A stretch of 64,000 nucleotides of DNA from Tolumonas auensis DSM 9187 (GTDB taxonomy: Bacteria; Pseudomonadota; Gammaproteobacteria; Enterobacterales; Aeromonadaceae), in the NCBI RefSeq assembly GCF_000023065.1, contig NC_012691.1, positions 3,042,501 to 3,106,500 of the forward strand, in the 5' to 3' direction. The notes below the pieces were generated by a model. The model did no database searches. It saw only the letters and a list, made by a program, of their open reading frames with translations, and was not told where the DNA came from. Position numbers and translations under genes: made by a program. Below, piece after piece: positions 26,929 through 35,755 of this stretch. Numbering within the stretch: the first letter of the stretch is position 1; the number at the start of each line of letters is the position of its first letter.

Positions 26929-27965
26929 TGGATCGCCTGCAAACTGTTTATTTCACCGGATAAACCAATGAATCTGACTTCAGGCTCCAGTTGCACCGCA
27001 AACTTCTGACGCACGGTACTGGCAACATGTTTAGCCAGTGACAGGATCTCGTTCGCGGTGGCATTGCCTAAGTTGACCAGGACCAGCGCCTGATCACGAT
27101 GCACACCCGCAGCCCCCAGACTAAATCCTTTAAGCCCGGCCTGATCGATAAGCCAGCCAGCGGCAAGTTTGTTCTGTTCGCTTCCGGCGGTAAAACACGG
27201 CATGGCGGGATAATGGCGTTTCAGCTCCATGGCCAGTGCTGAACTCACCACCGGATTCTTAAAAAAGCTACCGGCATTACCCAACATCGCCGGATCGGGC
27301 AACTTACTCTGCCGTAATTCGCAGATGGTATGGAAGATTTGATCCGCAGAGGCGGTGGACCCCAGCGCTTTCAGCGGTCCGTATTCCACAACAGGTTGCC
27401 ACTGTTTAGGGATCCGGAAACCGACAGCGGTAATAATGACCTGATCATGCAACTCATGCTTGAACAGACTATCCCGATAACCAAACCGGCACTGTTCTGC
27501 ACTGTATCGCGCCCTGTGACCGTCGGCAAAATGCCAGGTATCGACGTAATCACAGAATTGGCAGAATTCGACGCCATACGCACCAATGTTCTGCACCGGT
27601 GCAGCACCAACCGTACCGGGGATCAATGCCAGATTTTCCATACCCGGCATCTGGTTTTGTAGTGTCCAAGCGATCAGTTGATGCCAGTTTTCACCCGCCG
27701 CAACATGCAGCAACCAGGCATCATCCGTTTCCTGAACAGAAATCCCCTTCAGACGATTCACAATCACCAGACCATCAAAGTCTGTGGTGAAAAGGATATT
27801 ACTGCCTTCCCCAATCAACAGACGCGGCAGGCTGTCAGACCACCACGGGCTCTGACGCAATGAGTCCAGTGTGGTTTCATCGCTGAGGATCAACCCCATC
27901 CGGGCATTGGCATTCAGGCCAAACGTATTGAAGGGTTTCAGCGGGAAAGGCGAGATAGGCTGCAT
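26925..27965 (-). CDS. murB: UDP-N-acetylenolpyruvoylglucosamine reductase MurB
   Basis: 346 residues, type I MurB. It reduces enolpyruvyl-UDP-GlcNAc to UDP-MurNAc using NADPH and FAD. FAD-domain motifs are visible (NTFGLNANA, LIGEGSNILF, IPGTVGAAPVQNIGAYG), as are the active-site region YRDSLFK and GNAGSFFKNP with the catalytic serine. Operon murB-birA as in E. coli. Confidence 0.97.
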   Translation of the reverse strand: MQPISPFPLKPFNTFGLNANARMGLILSDETTLDSLRQSPWWSDSLPRLLIGEGSNILFTTDFDGLVIVNRLKGISVQETDDAWLLHVAAGENWHQLIAWTLQNQMPGMENLALIPGTVGAAPVQNIGAYGVEFCQFCDYVDTWHFADGHRARYSAEQCRFGYRDSLFKHELHDQVIITAVGFRIPKQWQPVVEYGPLKALGSTASADQIFHTICELRQSKLPDPAMLGNAGSFFKNPVVSSALAMELKRHYPAMPCFTAGSEQNKLAAGWLIDQAGLKGFSLGAAGVHRDQALVLVNLGNATANEILSLAKHVASTVRQKFAVQLEPEVRFIGLSGEINSLQAIQ

Positions 27966-27990
27966 ACTTTAAAACCTTGTTGGATCCGGT

Positions 27991-28019
27991 GAAAAACAAA
28001 GCGGCACCGATGTGCCGCT
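27991..28019 (-). terminator. Terminator after ffh
   Basis: AGCGGCAC / GTGCCGCT with a four-base loop. On the minus strand it is followed by TTGTTTTTC. It lies directly after the ffh stop and before murB. Confidence 0.9.
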
Positions 28020-28027
28020 CGCTGAGA

Positions 28028-29401
28028 TCAGAAACCGCCGCGGCCGAAACCACCCGGCGGCAACATATTTTTCATATTTCCCATCATTTTTCGTAAGCCG
28101 CCTTTACCGGCAACTTTCTTCATCATTTTCTGCATTTGGTCAAATTGCTTCAGCAAACGGTTAACATCCTGAATTTCAACACCTGACCCCATGGCAATAC
28201 GGCGTTTACGTGATCCTTTGATAATATCGGGATTACGGCGTTCGCCTTTAGTCATTGAGTTGATGATTGCTTCCATCCGCACCGTGAGTTTGTCATCCAG
28301 CTGGCCTTTGACATTATCCGGTAAGCCGGAAACACCAGGCAATTTGTCGAGCATCCCCATCATGCCGCCCATGTTACGCATCTGAACCAGCTGCTCACGG
28401 AAGTCTTCCAGATCAAAGCCTTTCCCTTTCTGGACTTTTTGCGCCAGTTTGGTGGCTTTTTCTTTATCGACGTTGCGCTCCATCTCCTCGATCAGAGAGA
28501 GCACATCACCCATACCCAGGATGCGGGAGGCAATACGGTCCGGATAGAATGGTTCCAGTGCGTCGGTCTTTTCACCCATACCGATAAACTTGATCGGTTT
28601 GCCCGTGATATGACGTACGGACAACGCCGCACCACCACGCGCATCACCATCCGCTTTCGTCAGGATAACCCCGGTCAGCGGTAATGCTTCGCTGAACGCT
28701 TTTGCGGTATTCGCGGCATCCTGACCGGTCATGGCGTCCACGACAAACAGCGTTTCGATAGGATTCAGCTGTTTGTGTAATTGCTGGATCTCTTCCATCA
28801 TCTCGCTGTCGACGTGCAGACGACCGGCGGTATCGACAATCAGAACATCAAAATAGCGCTTACGGGCACTATCCAGCGCGGCGGCGGCAATTTCAGCCGG
28901 TGTCTGGCTGGTAGAACTCGGGAAAAATTCGATGCCAATATCATTGGCCAAAGTTTCCAGCTGTTTGATCGCTGCCGGACGATAGACGTCGGCAGAAACA
29001 ACCATCACCTTTTTCTTCTGACGTTCCGTCAGGAATTTGGCCAGCTTCGCAACAGAAGTGGTTTTACCCGCCCCTTGCAAACCCGCCATTAATAAAATCG
29101 CCGGAGGCTGGGTGGCTAAATTCAGATCCTGATTGGCTTCCCCCATCACGGAGATCAGCTCACCATGTACAATTTTGATGAAGGCCTGGCCAGGACTGAG
29201 GCTCTTATTGACTTCCTGCCCTACGGCGCGCTCTTTGACGCGGTTAACGAATTCTTTGACAACAGGCAGCGCGACATCAGCTTCCAGCAGAGCCATACGC
29301 ACTTCGCGCAGGGTATCTTTGATGTTGTCGTCGGTCAGACGTCCACGGCCACTGATGTTGCGCAACGTGGCGGATAGACGCTCGGTTAAAGTTTCAAACA
29401 T
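28028..29401 (-). CDS. ffh: Signal recognition particle protein Ffh
   Basis: 457 residues. The NG GTPase domain (GLQGAGKTTSVAKL, DTAGRLHVD, TKADGDARGG) is followed by the Met-rich M domain (FDQMQKMMKKVAGKGGLRKMM), which binds 4.5S RNA and signal sequences. It targets inner-membrane proteins co-translationally to FtsY. Divergent from ypjD, the E. coli arrangement. Confidence 0.98.
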   Translation of the reverse strand: MFETLTERLSATLRNISGRGRLTDDNIKDTLREVRMALLEADVALPVVKEFVNRVKERAVGQEVNKSLSPGQAFIKIVHGELISVMGEANQDLNLATQPPAILLMAGLQGAGKTTSVAKLAKFLTERQKKKVMVVSADVYRPAAIKQLETLANDIGIEFFPSSTSQTPAEIAAAALDSARKRYFDVLIVDTAGRLHVDSEMMEEIQQLHKQLNPIETLFVVDAMTGQDAANTAKAFSEALPLTGVILTKADGDARGGAALSVRHITGKPIKFIGMGEKTDALEPFYPDRIASRILGMGDVLSLIEEMERNVDKEKATKLAQKVQKGKGFDLEDFREQLVQMRNMGGMMGMLDKLPGVSGLPDNVKGQLDDKLTVRMEAIINSMTKGERRNPDIIKGSRKRRIAMGSGVEIQDVNRLLKQFDQMQKMMKKVAGKGGLRKMMGNMKNMLPPGGFGRGGF

Positions 29402-29606
29402 GACTGGCTCCGCAGATTATGGCCAAATTGTTGCCGATTATAGCCAAGTCACTGCAGATACTAAAGAAAGGGATTCACGGAACATGACTTGTCGGTGAAA
29501 TCGATTAAATTTTGTCAATAATTCTCATTTAACATTTGCGTATGGCTGCAGAATAAAGAGGAAGCTATACTGCTCTTTAACTCATTTTTGATGGTTCTGA
29601 TGAATT

Positions 29607-30392
29607 ATGCTGATTGTGGCATTACTGGGCATTGGGTTTTATCTGCTGGCAACCGGACTGGTGATGCGGCAATTTTTCAGCGCTCAGACTCACACCCCTG
29701 ACCGCGTGCTGACCGCTGCCTGGCTGGCAATGATACTGCACCTGGCTGTACTCGGCATGGCGATCATTCAGGCTCAGACCGTACAGAATTTAAGTGTGCT
29801 CAATGTTGCCTCATTGGTCGCACTGCTGATTAACGGATTACTCACCGCTATTAGCCGGCAGCAAAACAGCTGGATCCTGCTGCCATTCGCTTATGCTTTC
29901 ACTGTAGTATTATTATTCAGCAGTTTATTTACGCCTTATTACTATCTGACCAGCCTGGGCGATCGTCCGGGATTAGTTATTCATATTGCGCTGGCCCTGC
30001 TTTCCTATGCCATGATGAGTATTGCCAGTCTGTTTGCGCTGTTACAGGTTTATCTGAATTATCAGCTTAAACACCGCCGCAAGCTGCGTTTACAGAATGT
30101 CCCACCCTTGCTGAGTATCGAAAAACAGCTGGTCCGGTTGTTACAAATTGGCGGCGTTTTGCTGACACTGTCGATCAGTAGTGGTTTTTTATTCATCGAT
30201 AACATACTGGCACCGAACAATCTGGATAAAGTCGGATTATCGGTCGTCGCCTGGTGTCTTTACGCTACCTTGCTGTGGGGACATTATCAGCGGGGATGGC
30301 GGGGACAGCGTCTGGTTATTATGACGTTGACTGGCAATGTGTTACTCGCCGTCGCTTATTTTGGCAGCCGCTTATTGCAGCTTATATTCTGA
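29607..30392 (+). CDS. ypjD: Inner-membrane protein YpjD (cytochrome c assembly/CcsA-like family)
   Basis: 261 residues with about eight hydrophobic segments, related to the CcsA/HemX-like membrane family and syntenic with E. coli ypjD beside ffh. Conserved His (LVIHIALALLSYAMMSIA) and the segment FLFIDNILA are visible, but there is no clear haem-handling WWD motif. The precise role is not established; calling it a cytochrome c biogenesis factor would be over-annotation. Single gene with a terminator behind it. Confidence 0.85.
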   Translation: MLIVALLGIGFYLLATGLVMRQFFSAQTHTPDRVLTAAWLAMILHLAVLGMAIIQAQTVQNLSVLNVASLVALLINGLLTAISRQQNSWILLPFAYAFTVVLLFSSLFTPYYYLTSLGDRPGLVIHIALALLSYAMMSIASLFALLQVYLNYQLKHRRKLRLQNVPPLLSIEKQLVRLLQIGGVLLTLSISSGFLFIDNILAPNNLDKVGLSVVAWCLYATLLWGHYQRGWRGQRLVIMTLTGNVLLAVAYFGSRLLQLIF

Positions 30393-30428
30393 TTATCTGA
30401 CTGCAGTGAACCGATATCTGACCAGAAT

Positions 30429-30456
30429 AAAAAGGGAGACCGAAGTCTCCCTTTTT
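30429..30456. terminator. Bidirectional terminator between ypjD and pntB
   Basis: AAAAAGGGAGAC / GTCTCCCTTTTT, a perfect 12-bp stem with T-tracts on both strands. The loop is UUCG on the minus strand. Confidence 0.95.
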
Positions 30457-30475
30457 ATTTACTGAGAAGCCTGGA

Positions 30476-31972
30476 TTACAGTGCTTTCAGGATCGCTTCC
30501 ACAGTGGCTTTGGCATCGCCGAAGCACATGTGCGAGTTCTCTTTAAAGAACAGCGGGTTCTGCACACCAGCGTAACCGGTGTTCATTGAACGTTTGAAGA
30601 CCACCACGTTCTGCGCTTTCCACACTTCCAGTACCGGCATGCCGGCAATCGGGCTGCCCGGATCTTCCATCGCCGCCGGGTTAACAGTGTCGTTGGCACC
30701 AATCACCAGTACAGTGTCGGTATCGGCGAAGTCTTCGTTGATTTCGTCCATTTCCAGCACGATATCGTAAGGCACTTTCGCTTCCGCCAGCAGTACGTTC
30801 ATGTGACCAGGCAGACGACCAGCAACCGGATGGATACCGAAGCGCACGTTGATGCCTTTATCCCGCAGTTTCTGGGTAATATCCGCAACCGGATACTGCG
30901 CCTGGGCCACCGCCATGCCGTAGCCCGGGGTGATGATGACGGAGCTGGAGTTTTTCAGCAGGTCAGCCACATCTTCCGGTGACATTTCACGGTATTCGCC
31001 CACTTCTTCTGATGCAGAAGAGGACACGGTACCGTCAGTACCGAAACCACCGGCGATAACGGAGATGAACGAGCGGTTCATTGCCTTACACATGATGTAA
31101 GACAGGATCGCACCTGACGAGCCCACCAGCGCACCGGTGACAATCAGCAGGTCGTTGGAGAGCATGAAGCCCGCGGCTGCCGCTGCCCAACCAGAGTAAG
31201 AGTTCAGCATGGACACCACGACTGGCATATCGGCACCACCGATAGAGGCCACCAGATGCCAGCCGAAGGCCAGCGCAATCAGCGTCATCACGATGATGGC
31301 GAAGGTCGACCCACCGACGTTGATGAAGTACAGCATCAGCGCGAAGGACGCGACCGCGGCCAGCAGGTTCAGTTTGTGCTTGTGTGGAATATTCAGCGGT
31401 TTGGAGCTGATAGTGCCACGCAGTTTACCGAACGCCACGATAGAGCCGGTGAAGGTCACCGCACCGATGAACACGCCCAGGAAGATTTCCGTCAGGTGGA
31501 TGTTCAGCATCGCGCCGGTCAGGTGGCCATGGCCGTTGACAGTTTGTTCCGCCAGTTGGCTGATAGCGGCCTGTGCGGCAGCCATGATTTCTTCCGGTGA
31601 GCCATTCAGTGGCAGCACCAGTTGTTGAACCGCATCCGAAGGTAACAGTTCAATGAAGCTGTTATAACCGACCACGACCGCAGCCAGACCCACGAAGCTG
31701 TGCAACACCGCAACCAGTTCCGGCATTTGAGTCATTTCGACTTTCAGTGCTAAACGCGCACCAATCGCACCACCAATCACCATGGCAACCAGGATGAAAA
31801 TCACCCCGTGTACACTCGGGCTGGCAATGGTCGCAACCAGTGCGATTGCCATCCCGGTGATACCAAACCAGTTACCGTATTTCGCGGTTTCCTGTTTGGA
31901 TAAACCGGCGAGACTGGCAATAAACAGAACTGCGGCAACAATGTATGACGCAGTAACTAAACCTTGAGACAT
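30476..31972 (-). CDS. pntB: NAD(P) transhydrogenase subunit beta
   Basis: PntB forms, with PntA, the proton-translocating transhydrogenase that makes NADPH from NADH. 498 residues against 462 in E. coli. The N-terminal part has about nine membrane helices; the C-terminal NADP(H) domain shows [18 protein letters not shown] and [19 protein letters not shown]. The extra length is one insertion of roughly 38 residues between the third and fourth helices (about residues 105-145, Ala/Gln-rich). It lies 11 bases after pntA. Confidence 0.97.
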   Translation of the reverse strand: MSQGLVTASYIVAAVLFIASLAGLSKQETAKYGNWFGITGMAIALVATIASPSVHGVIFILVAMVIGGAIGARLALKVEMTQMPELVAVLHSFVGLAAVVVGYNSFIELLPSDAVQQLVLPLNGSPEEIMAAAQAAISQLAEQTVNGHGHLTGAMLNIHLTEIFLGVFIGAVTFTGSIVAFGKLRGTISSKPLNIPHKHKLNLLAAVASFALMLYFINVGGSTFAIIVMTLIALAFGWHLVASIGGADMPVVVSMLNSYSGWAAAAAGFMLSNDLLIVTGALVGSSGAILSYIMCKAMNRSFISVIAGGFGTDGTVSSSASEEVGEYREMSPEDVADLLKNSSSVIITPGYGMAVAQAQYPVADITQKLRDKGINVRFGIHPVAGRLPGHMNVLLAEAKVPYDIVLEMDEINEDFADTDTVLVIGANDTVNPAAMEDPGSPIAGMPVLEVWKAQNVVVFKRSMNTGYAGVQNPLFFKENSHMCFGDAKATVEAILKAL

Positions 31973-31983
31973 GTCAGCTCCCC

Positions 31984-33516
31984 TTAACCCTTACGGAACA
32001 TCTTCAGCATACGCTGAGTCACGGTGAAACCACCGACGATGTTAATAGTGGCAATCAGTACCGCGACAAACGCCAATACTTTCACCAGTGTGGAATCACT
32101 GCCAATCTGCAGTAACGCACCGACGACGATGATGCCGGAAATTGCATTGGTGACCGACATCAGTGGCGTATGCAGTGAGTGGCTTACGTTCCACACCACG
32201 TAGTAACCAACCACACAGGCCAGCACGAACACGGTGAAATGCGACAGGAATTCCGGTGGTGCAACATGGCCTAACAGACCAAACAACCCCAGGCCGACCA
32301 CACCCAGCCATTTCTTCGACTTGCACGGTTTCTTCGCTTCCGCTTTCGCCGCTGCTGGTTTCGCTGCTTCCTGTTTCGGTGCCGCAGAAACACTAATCGC
32401 CGGTGGCGGGAAGGTCACTTCACCCTGATGCACGACGGTCATGTTACGCAATACCACGTCGTTGAAATCCAGATTGATGTTGCCGTCTTTCTCTTTGCAC
32501 CACAGCTTGGCCAGGTTCACCAGGTTAGTGGCATACAGCTGAGAAGACTGCGTTGGCAGGCGACCTGGCAGGTCGGTGTAACCAATCACTTTCACACCAG
32601 AGTCAGTCACTGACAACGTACCCGGTACTGTGTATTCACAGTTACCGCCGGTAGCAGCCGCCAAATCGACAATCACCGAGCCCGGCTTCATCGAATCAAC
32701 CATCTCTTTGGTAATCAGTTTTGGTGCTGGTTTACCCGGAATGAGCGCCGTGGTGATGATGATGTCCACGTCTTTGGCCTGTTCTGCAAACAGGGCCATT
32801 TCCGCTTTGATGAATTCATCGGACATGACTTTGGCGTAACCGTCAGAGGAAGAACCATCTTCGCCACCGAAGTCGAGTTTCAGGAACTCGCCACCCATGG
32901 ATTCGATTTGTTCAGCCACCTCTAAACGAGTATCGAAGGCACGCACAATCGCGCCCAGTGAGCGAGCGGAACCAATCGCCGCCAGACCGGCCACACCGGC
33001 ACCAATCACCAGCACTTTTGCCGGTGGCACTTTACCTGCCGCCGTAATTTGACCGGTGAAGAAACGACCAAACGAATGTGCCGCTTCAATCACCGCACGA
33101 TAGCCACCGATGTTGGCCATCGAAGACAGGGCATCGAGTGACTGCGCACGCGAGATACGCGGCACCATGTCCATCGCCAGCACATTGATTTTTTTGGTCG
33201 ACAGTTTCGCCACCAGCTCAGGGTTTTGCGCTGGCCACAGGAAACTGACCAAGGTGGCGCCTTCTTTAATCAAGCCGATTTCAACATCGGACGGGGCATT
33301 CACCTTGTAAATAATATTGGCCTGCCAAATATCGGCAGACGTTGCGACGCTAGCGCCGGCGGCTACGTACGCGGCATCGTCAAAGCTGGCCAAAGCGCCA
33401 GCGCCAGACTCGACAATCACGTCGAAGCCGAGTTTTTTTAGTTGCTCGACGGTGTTCGGGGTAGCTGCGACCCGTGTCTCACCGGCAAGGCTTTCTCTCG
33501 GTATTCCAATCTGCAT
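31984..33516 (-). CDS. pntA: NAD(P) transhydrogenase subunit alpha
   Basis: 510 residues, the E. coli length. The N-terminal NAD(H) domain is related to alanine dehydrogenase ([37 protein letters not shown]), and the C-terminal part has an Ala/Lys-rich linker ([14 protein letters not shown]) and four membrane helices. First gene of pntAB, with a long structured leader. Confidence 0.97.
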   Translation of the reverse strand: MQIGIPRESLAGETRVAATPNTVEQLKKLGFDVIVESGAGALASFDDAAYVAAGASVATSADIWQANIIYKVNAPSDVEIGLIKEGATLVSFLWPAQNPELVAKLSTKKINVLAMDMVPRISRAQSLDALSSMANIGGYRAVIEAAHSFGRFFTGQITAAGKVPPAKVLVIGAGVAGLAAIGSARSLGAIVRAFDTRLEVAEQIESMGGEFLKLDFGGEDGSSSDGYAKVMSDEFIKAEMALFAEQAKDVDIIITTALIPGKPAPKLITKEMVDSMKPGSVIVDLAAATGGNCEYTVPGTLSVTDSGVKVIGYTDLPGRLPTQSSQLYATNLVNLAKLWCKEKDGNINLDFNDVVLRNMTVVHQGEVTFPPPAISVSAAPKQEAAKPAAAKAEAKKPCKSKKWLGVVGLGLFGLLGHVAPPEFLSHFTVFVLACVVGYYVVWNVSHSLHTPLMSVTNAISGIIVVGALLQIGSDSTLVKVLAFVAVLIATINIVGGFTVTQRMLKMFRKG

Positions 33517-33854
33517 GATTTTTCCCTGATAGTGAAAAATGACGCTGCATTATTGCCCACAGCGACCGGTTCATGTATTCGCAGGCAATAGTGTAGACGT
33601 TTCAACACAAAAACGTACCTGCATCTTCAGTTCTATTTCCGGGAGTTGCGGACTCAGTCTACCGGCCAAGCACTGAGAGCTCACGCACAATCCCGGAAAT
33701 AAATGGGGAAGATACTCTACCCGCTCTGCTCATGAAAAAAAACGCACAAAATAAGATTAAATATAATTATTTGGCATGAACAACGCGTTTTTCCTCTTGA
33801 AATCGCAACTTCTGATTATTGATATCGGTTATACCGATAGATTAATCATCGGGA
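33517..33854 (-). promoter_or_regulatory. 338-base region upstream of pntAB without a gene
   Basis: It holds the pntA leader. The main structure is the two-tier inverted repeat at 33635-33700. A smaller repeat (TATCGGT / ACCGATA, near 33822-33838) follows the M23 gene but has no T-run. I found no convincing sigma-70 promoter and no coding potential; a short rightward open frame from 33776 runs into the M23 gene and is not credible. Confidence 0.6.
33635..33700 (-). ncRNA. Candidate structured leader RNA of pntAB
   Basis: On the mRNA strand the outer arms ATTTCCGGGA / TCCCGGAAAT form ten perfect pairs. Inside, TTGTG pairs with CGCAA (one wobble) past a one-base bulge, then CTCAGT / ACTGAG closes a 13-base loop. 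The element ends about 118 bases before the pntA ATG. No known riboswitch class is recognised; regulatory function is inferred. Confidence 0.5.
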
Positions 33855-34781
33855 TCATCGGACATATGCCGACTGCCCAGCCAGCCATTTGCCCTTTTGT
33901 GGCACAATTCCCTGTAAATCAAAAGGAATTGAGACTAATCGCGTACCATTGTTACGTTGCACGGCAAAATGCAAATGCGGTCCGGTGCTGAACCCCGTAT
34001 TGCCTGACAATGCCAGTAATTGTCCGGCCTTAACGAATTGCCCGGGTTTCACCATGCCGCTGCCGGTTTTCAAATGCGCATACAGCGTCATAGTGCCGTC
34101 CGGATGCAATAAACGAACGTAATTGGTTTTTGCCCTGTCTTGCGGATTGGTGCTGTGACTGTTAAAGCTGTCTCTCATATCCAGTACGGTGCCGGACTTC
34201 GCAGCCAGTACCGGTGTTCCCACCGGCATCGCGATATCCAGCGCATAGCGGTTTCCCGGCAGGTTATGGCTGTAACTCCCATTAAATGCCTGTGAGATCC
34301 GAAAACTACCGGCAAACGGCGAACGCAAGATCGAGTGATCTTTCTGGATATCGGAAGGCGTCCCCACTGAAAAATGGTAACTAAACTCGAGTTTACCCTG
34401 CCCCAGGTAGTTAACCTGATCGACAAAGATTTCGGTTCTGGGCGCAACCACGATCGGCTGGGACAGATTCCGGTGGGCAATAATATTATCCTGCCGGTTC
34501 ATTTTTAAGGTCACCGTCACCGGTCCATAAAGGCTGTTATACAGATAGAGGTTGCCCATTTTGGTATAGCGCAGTGTGACCGCATCCTGCTCCGGTTCCC
34601 AGATCTCAATTTCGACCGGATTAAACGGCTGAGCACGGGCATATTGATCGGTATAACTGACAACCCCTCTTTCATCGACATATTTGTAGACCGATGCGGC
34701 GTCTGCTGAAACAGCAACCACCAGCAATAATGTCATGACGAAACACCGCACTTTCTGCATTACCGGAACATCCTGTGTCAT
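33855..34781 (-). CDS. M23-family (LytM-type) peptidase with N-terminal DUF4124-like domain
   Basis: 308 residues from the ATG at 34781, which forms a TGATG overlap with rimI; the ATG at 34760 (MQKVRCF) would give a more compact signal peptide. After the signal peptide (ending near SADA) comes a segment like DUF4124 (VYKYVDERGVVSYTDQ), then a beta-rich middle and an M23 domain (PVGTPVLAAKSGTV, GNTGFSTGPHLHFAV). The HxH zinc motif is present, but the usual HxxxD is RYALD, so the first His is replaced. Either a nearby His (YSHN) substitutes or the protein is a non-catalytic amidase activator. Confidence 0.82.
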   Translation of the reverse strand: MTQDVPVMQKVRCFVMTLLLVVAVSADAASVYKYVDERGVVSYTDQYARAQPFNPVEIEIWEPEQDAVTLRYTKMGNLYLYNSLYGPVTVTLKMNRQDNIIAHRNLSQPIVVAPRTEIFVDQVNYLGQGKLEFSYHFSVGTPSDIQKDHSILRSPFAGSFRISQAFNGSYSHNLPGNRYALDIAMPVGTPVLAAKSGTVLDMRDSFNSHSTNPQDRAKTNYVRLLHPDGTMTLYAHLKTGSGMVKPGQFVKAGQLLALSGNTGFSTGPHLHFAVQRNNGTRLVSIPFDLQGIVPQKGKWLAGQSAYVR

Positions 34782-35227
34782 CAATCCTGAAAGCGCTGCA
34801 TCACAAACGCATCTTCGCTGACATTCCCGTTCTGATAATAATTTTTCCGCAGGCCCACTTCATGGTAGCCCATTTTCTGATATAAATTTTGTGCCGTGAT
34901 GTTCGAGGCTCTGACTTCCAGCCACCATTGTATACAGCCACGTGCTGCTGTCTGCTGCAGGTAATGTTCTAATAATTGCTGGCCAAATCCGTGTCCCTGC
35001 CATGCAGGATCAATACAGATATTCAGCAGCGTACTTTCATCCAGCAATAAATCTGCGATATAAAAGCCGATAATCTGCTGCTGATGCAGGATGGCACCAT
35101 TGAAATAACGGTTACCAAAGTTTGATGATAATAAATGATGGCTCCATGGATATTGATGAGCCCGGCATTCAATATCGTAAAGCGCTTGCAGATGGGTTTT
35201 ATCCGGAACAATAAATTCAATTTTCAT
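34781..35227 (-). CDS. rimI: Ribosomal-protein-S18-alanine N-acetyltransferase RimI
   Basis: 148 residues, GNAT fold. The acetyl-CoA loop reads AWQGHGFGQQLLEH, and the C-terminal NLYQKMGY and NYYQNGNVSEDAFVM are RimI-specific. It acetylates the N-terminus of S18. It overlaps the holD end by 11 bases; holD-rimI is a conserved gammaproteobacterial pair. Confidence 0.93.
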   Translation of the reverse strand: MKIEFIVPDKTHLQALYDIECRAHQYPWSHHLLSSNFGNRYFNGAILHQQQIIGFYIADLLLDESTLLNICIDPAWQGHGFGQQLLEHYLQQTAARGCIQWWLEVRASNITAQNLYQKMGYHEVGLRKNYYQNGNVSEDAFVMQRFQD

Positions 35228-35603
35228 ACTGACAGATCTGATGCCATAGTTGTTGCTTCGCTGAAGCAGATGAGCTTAATGAAAGCTGGTGCGCATGCGG
35301 ATAATTTTCCGGCGTAACGCTCTCGCCGCTCCACAGGATCCAGTCACCTTCATCTAATGATACCGGTAAATCTGCTGGCTGAAGCACATGCTGATAATCG
35401 GCCAGATGCAGAACCAGACAAAGATCATCGATCCAGCCCGGCAGGTCACCGACTACCCAGCAGACGGGCCCGGCTTTGCTTCTGAGCGCCGAAGGCGCAT
35501 GCGGCAACACCTCCGGACAGCGCAACTGCCAGTCAGTTATGTGCATATGACGCAAAATCGATTTTGACACGAGGGCCTCTCTCTGTTTTCCGGATGCATT
35601 CAT
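35217..35603 (-). CDS. holD: DNA polymerase III psi subunit HolD
   Basis: 128 residues. Psi bridges the clamp loader to chi and SSB. Similarity to E. coli HolD is modest, as usual for this fast-evolving subunit, but the landmarks ITDWQLRCPEVL near the N-terminus and LWHQICQYE at the C-terminus match, and position before rimI supports the call. Confidence 0.85.
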   Translation of the reverse strand: MNASGKQREALVSKSILRHMHITDWQLRCPEVLPHAPSALRSKAGPVCWVVGDLPGWIDDLCLVLHLADYQHVLQPADLPVSLDEGDWILWSGESVTPENYPHAHQLSLSSSASAKQQLWHQICQYEN

Positions 35604-35755
35604 ACCAGAGTCGCCAGAGAAAAAACAGCTTCTGTCAGACCGGATACACCAATTTCATGGATCAATGATATAAAACAAGCCTGTAAAATAATTGTTACGG
35701 CATTATAGCTAATGAGTGTCGCACAGCAGTGGTTACAGCGACGGAGAACGGTTGA

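Noticed and set aside
33776..33991. Short rightward open frame between pntA and the M23 gene
   Set aside because: Most of it overlaps the M23 coding sequence in antisense; no ribosome site and no similarity.
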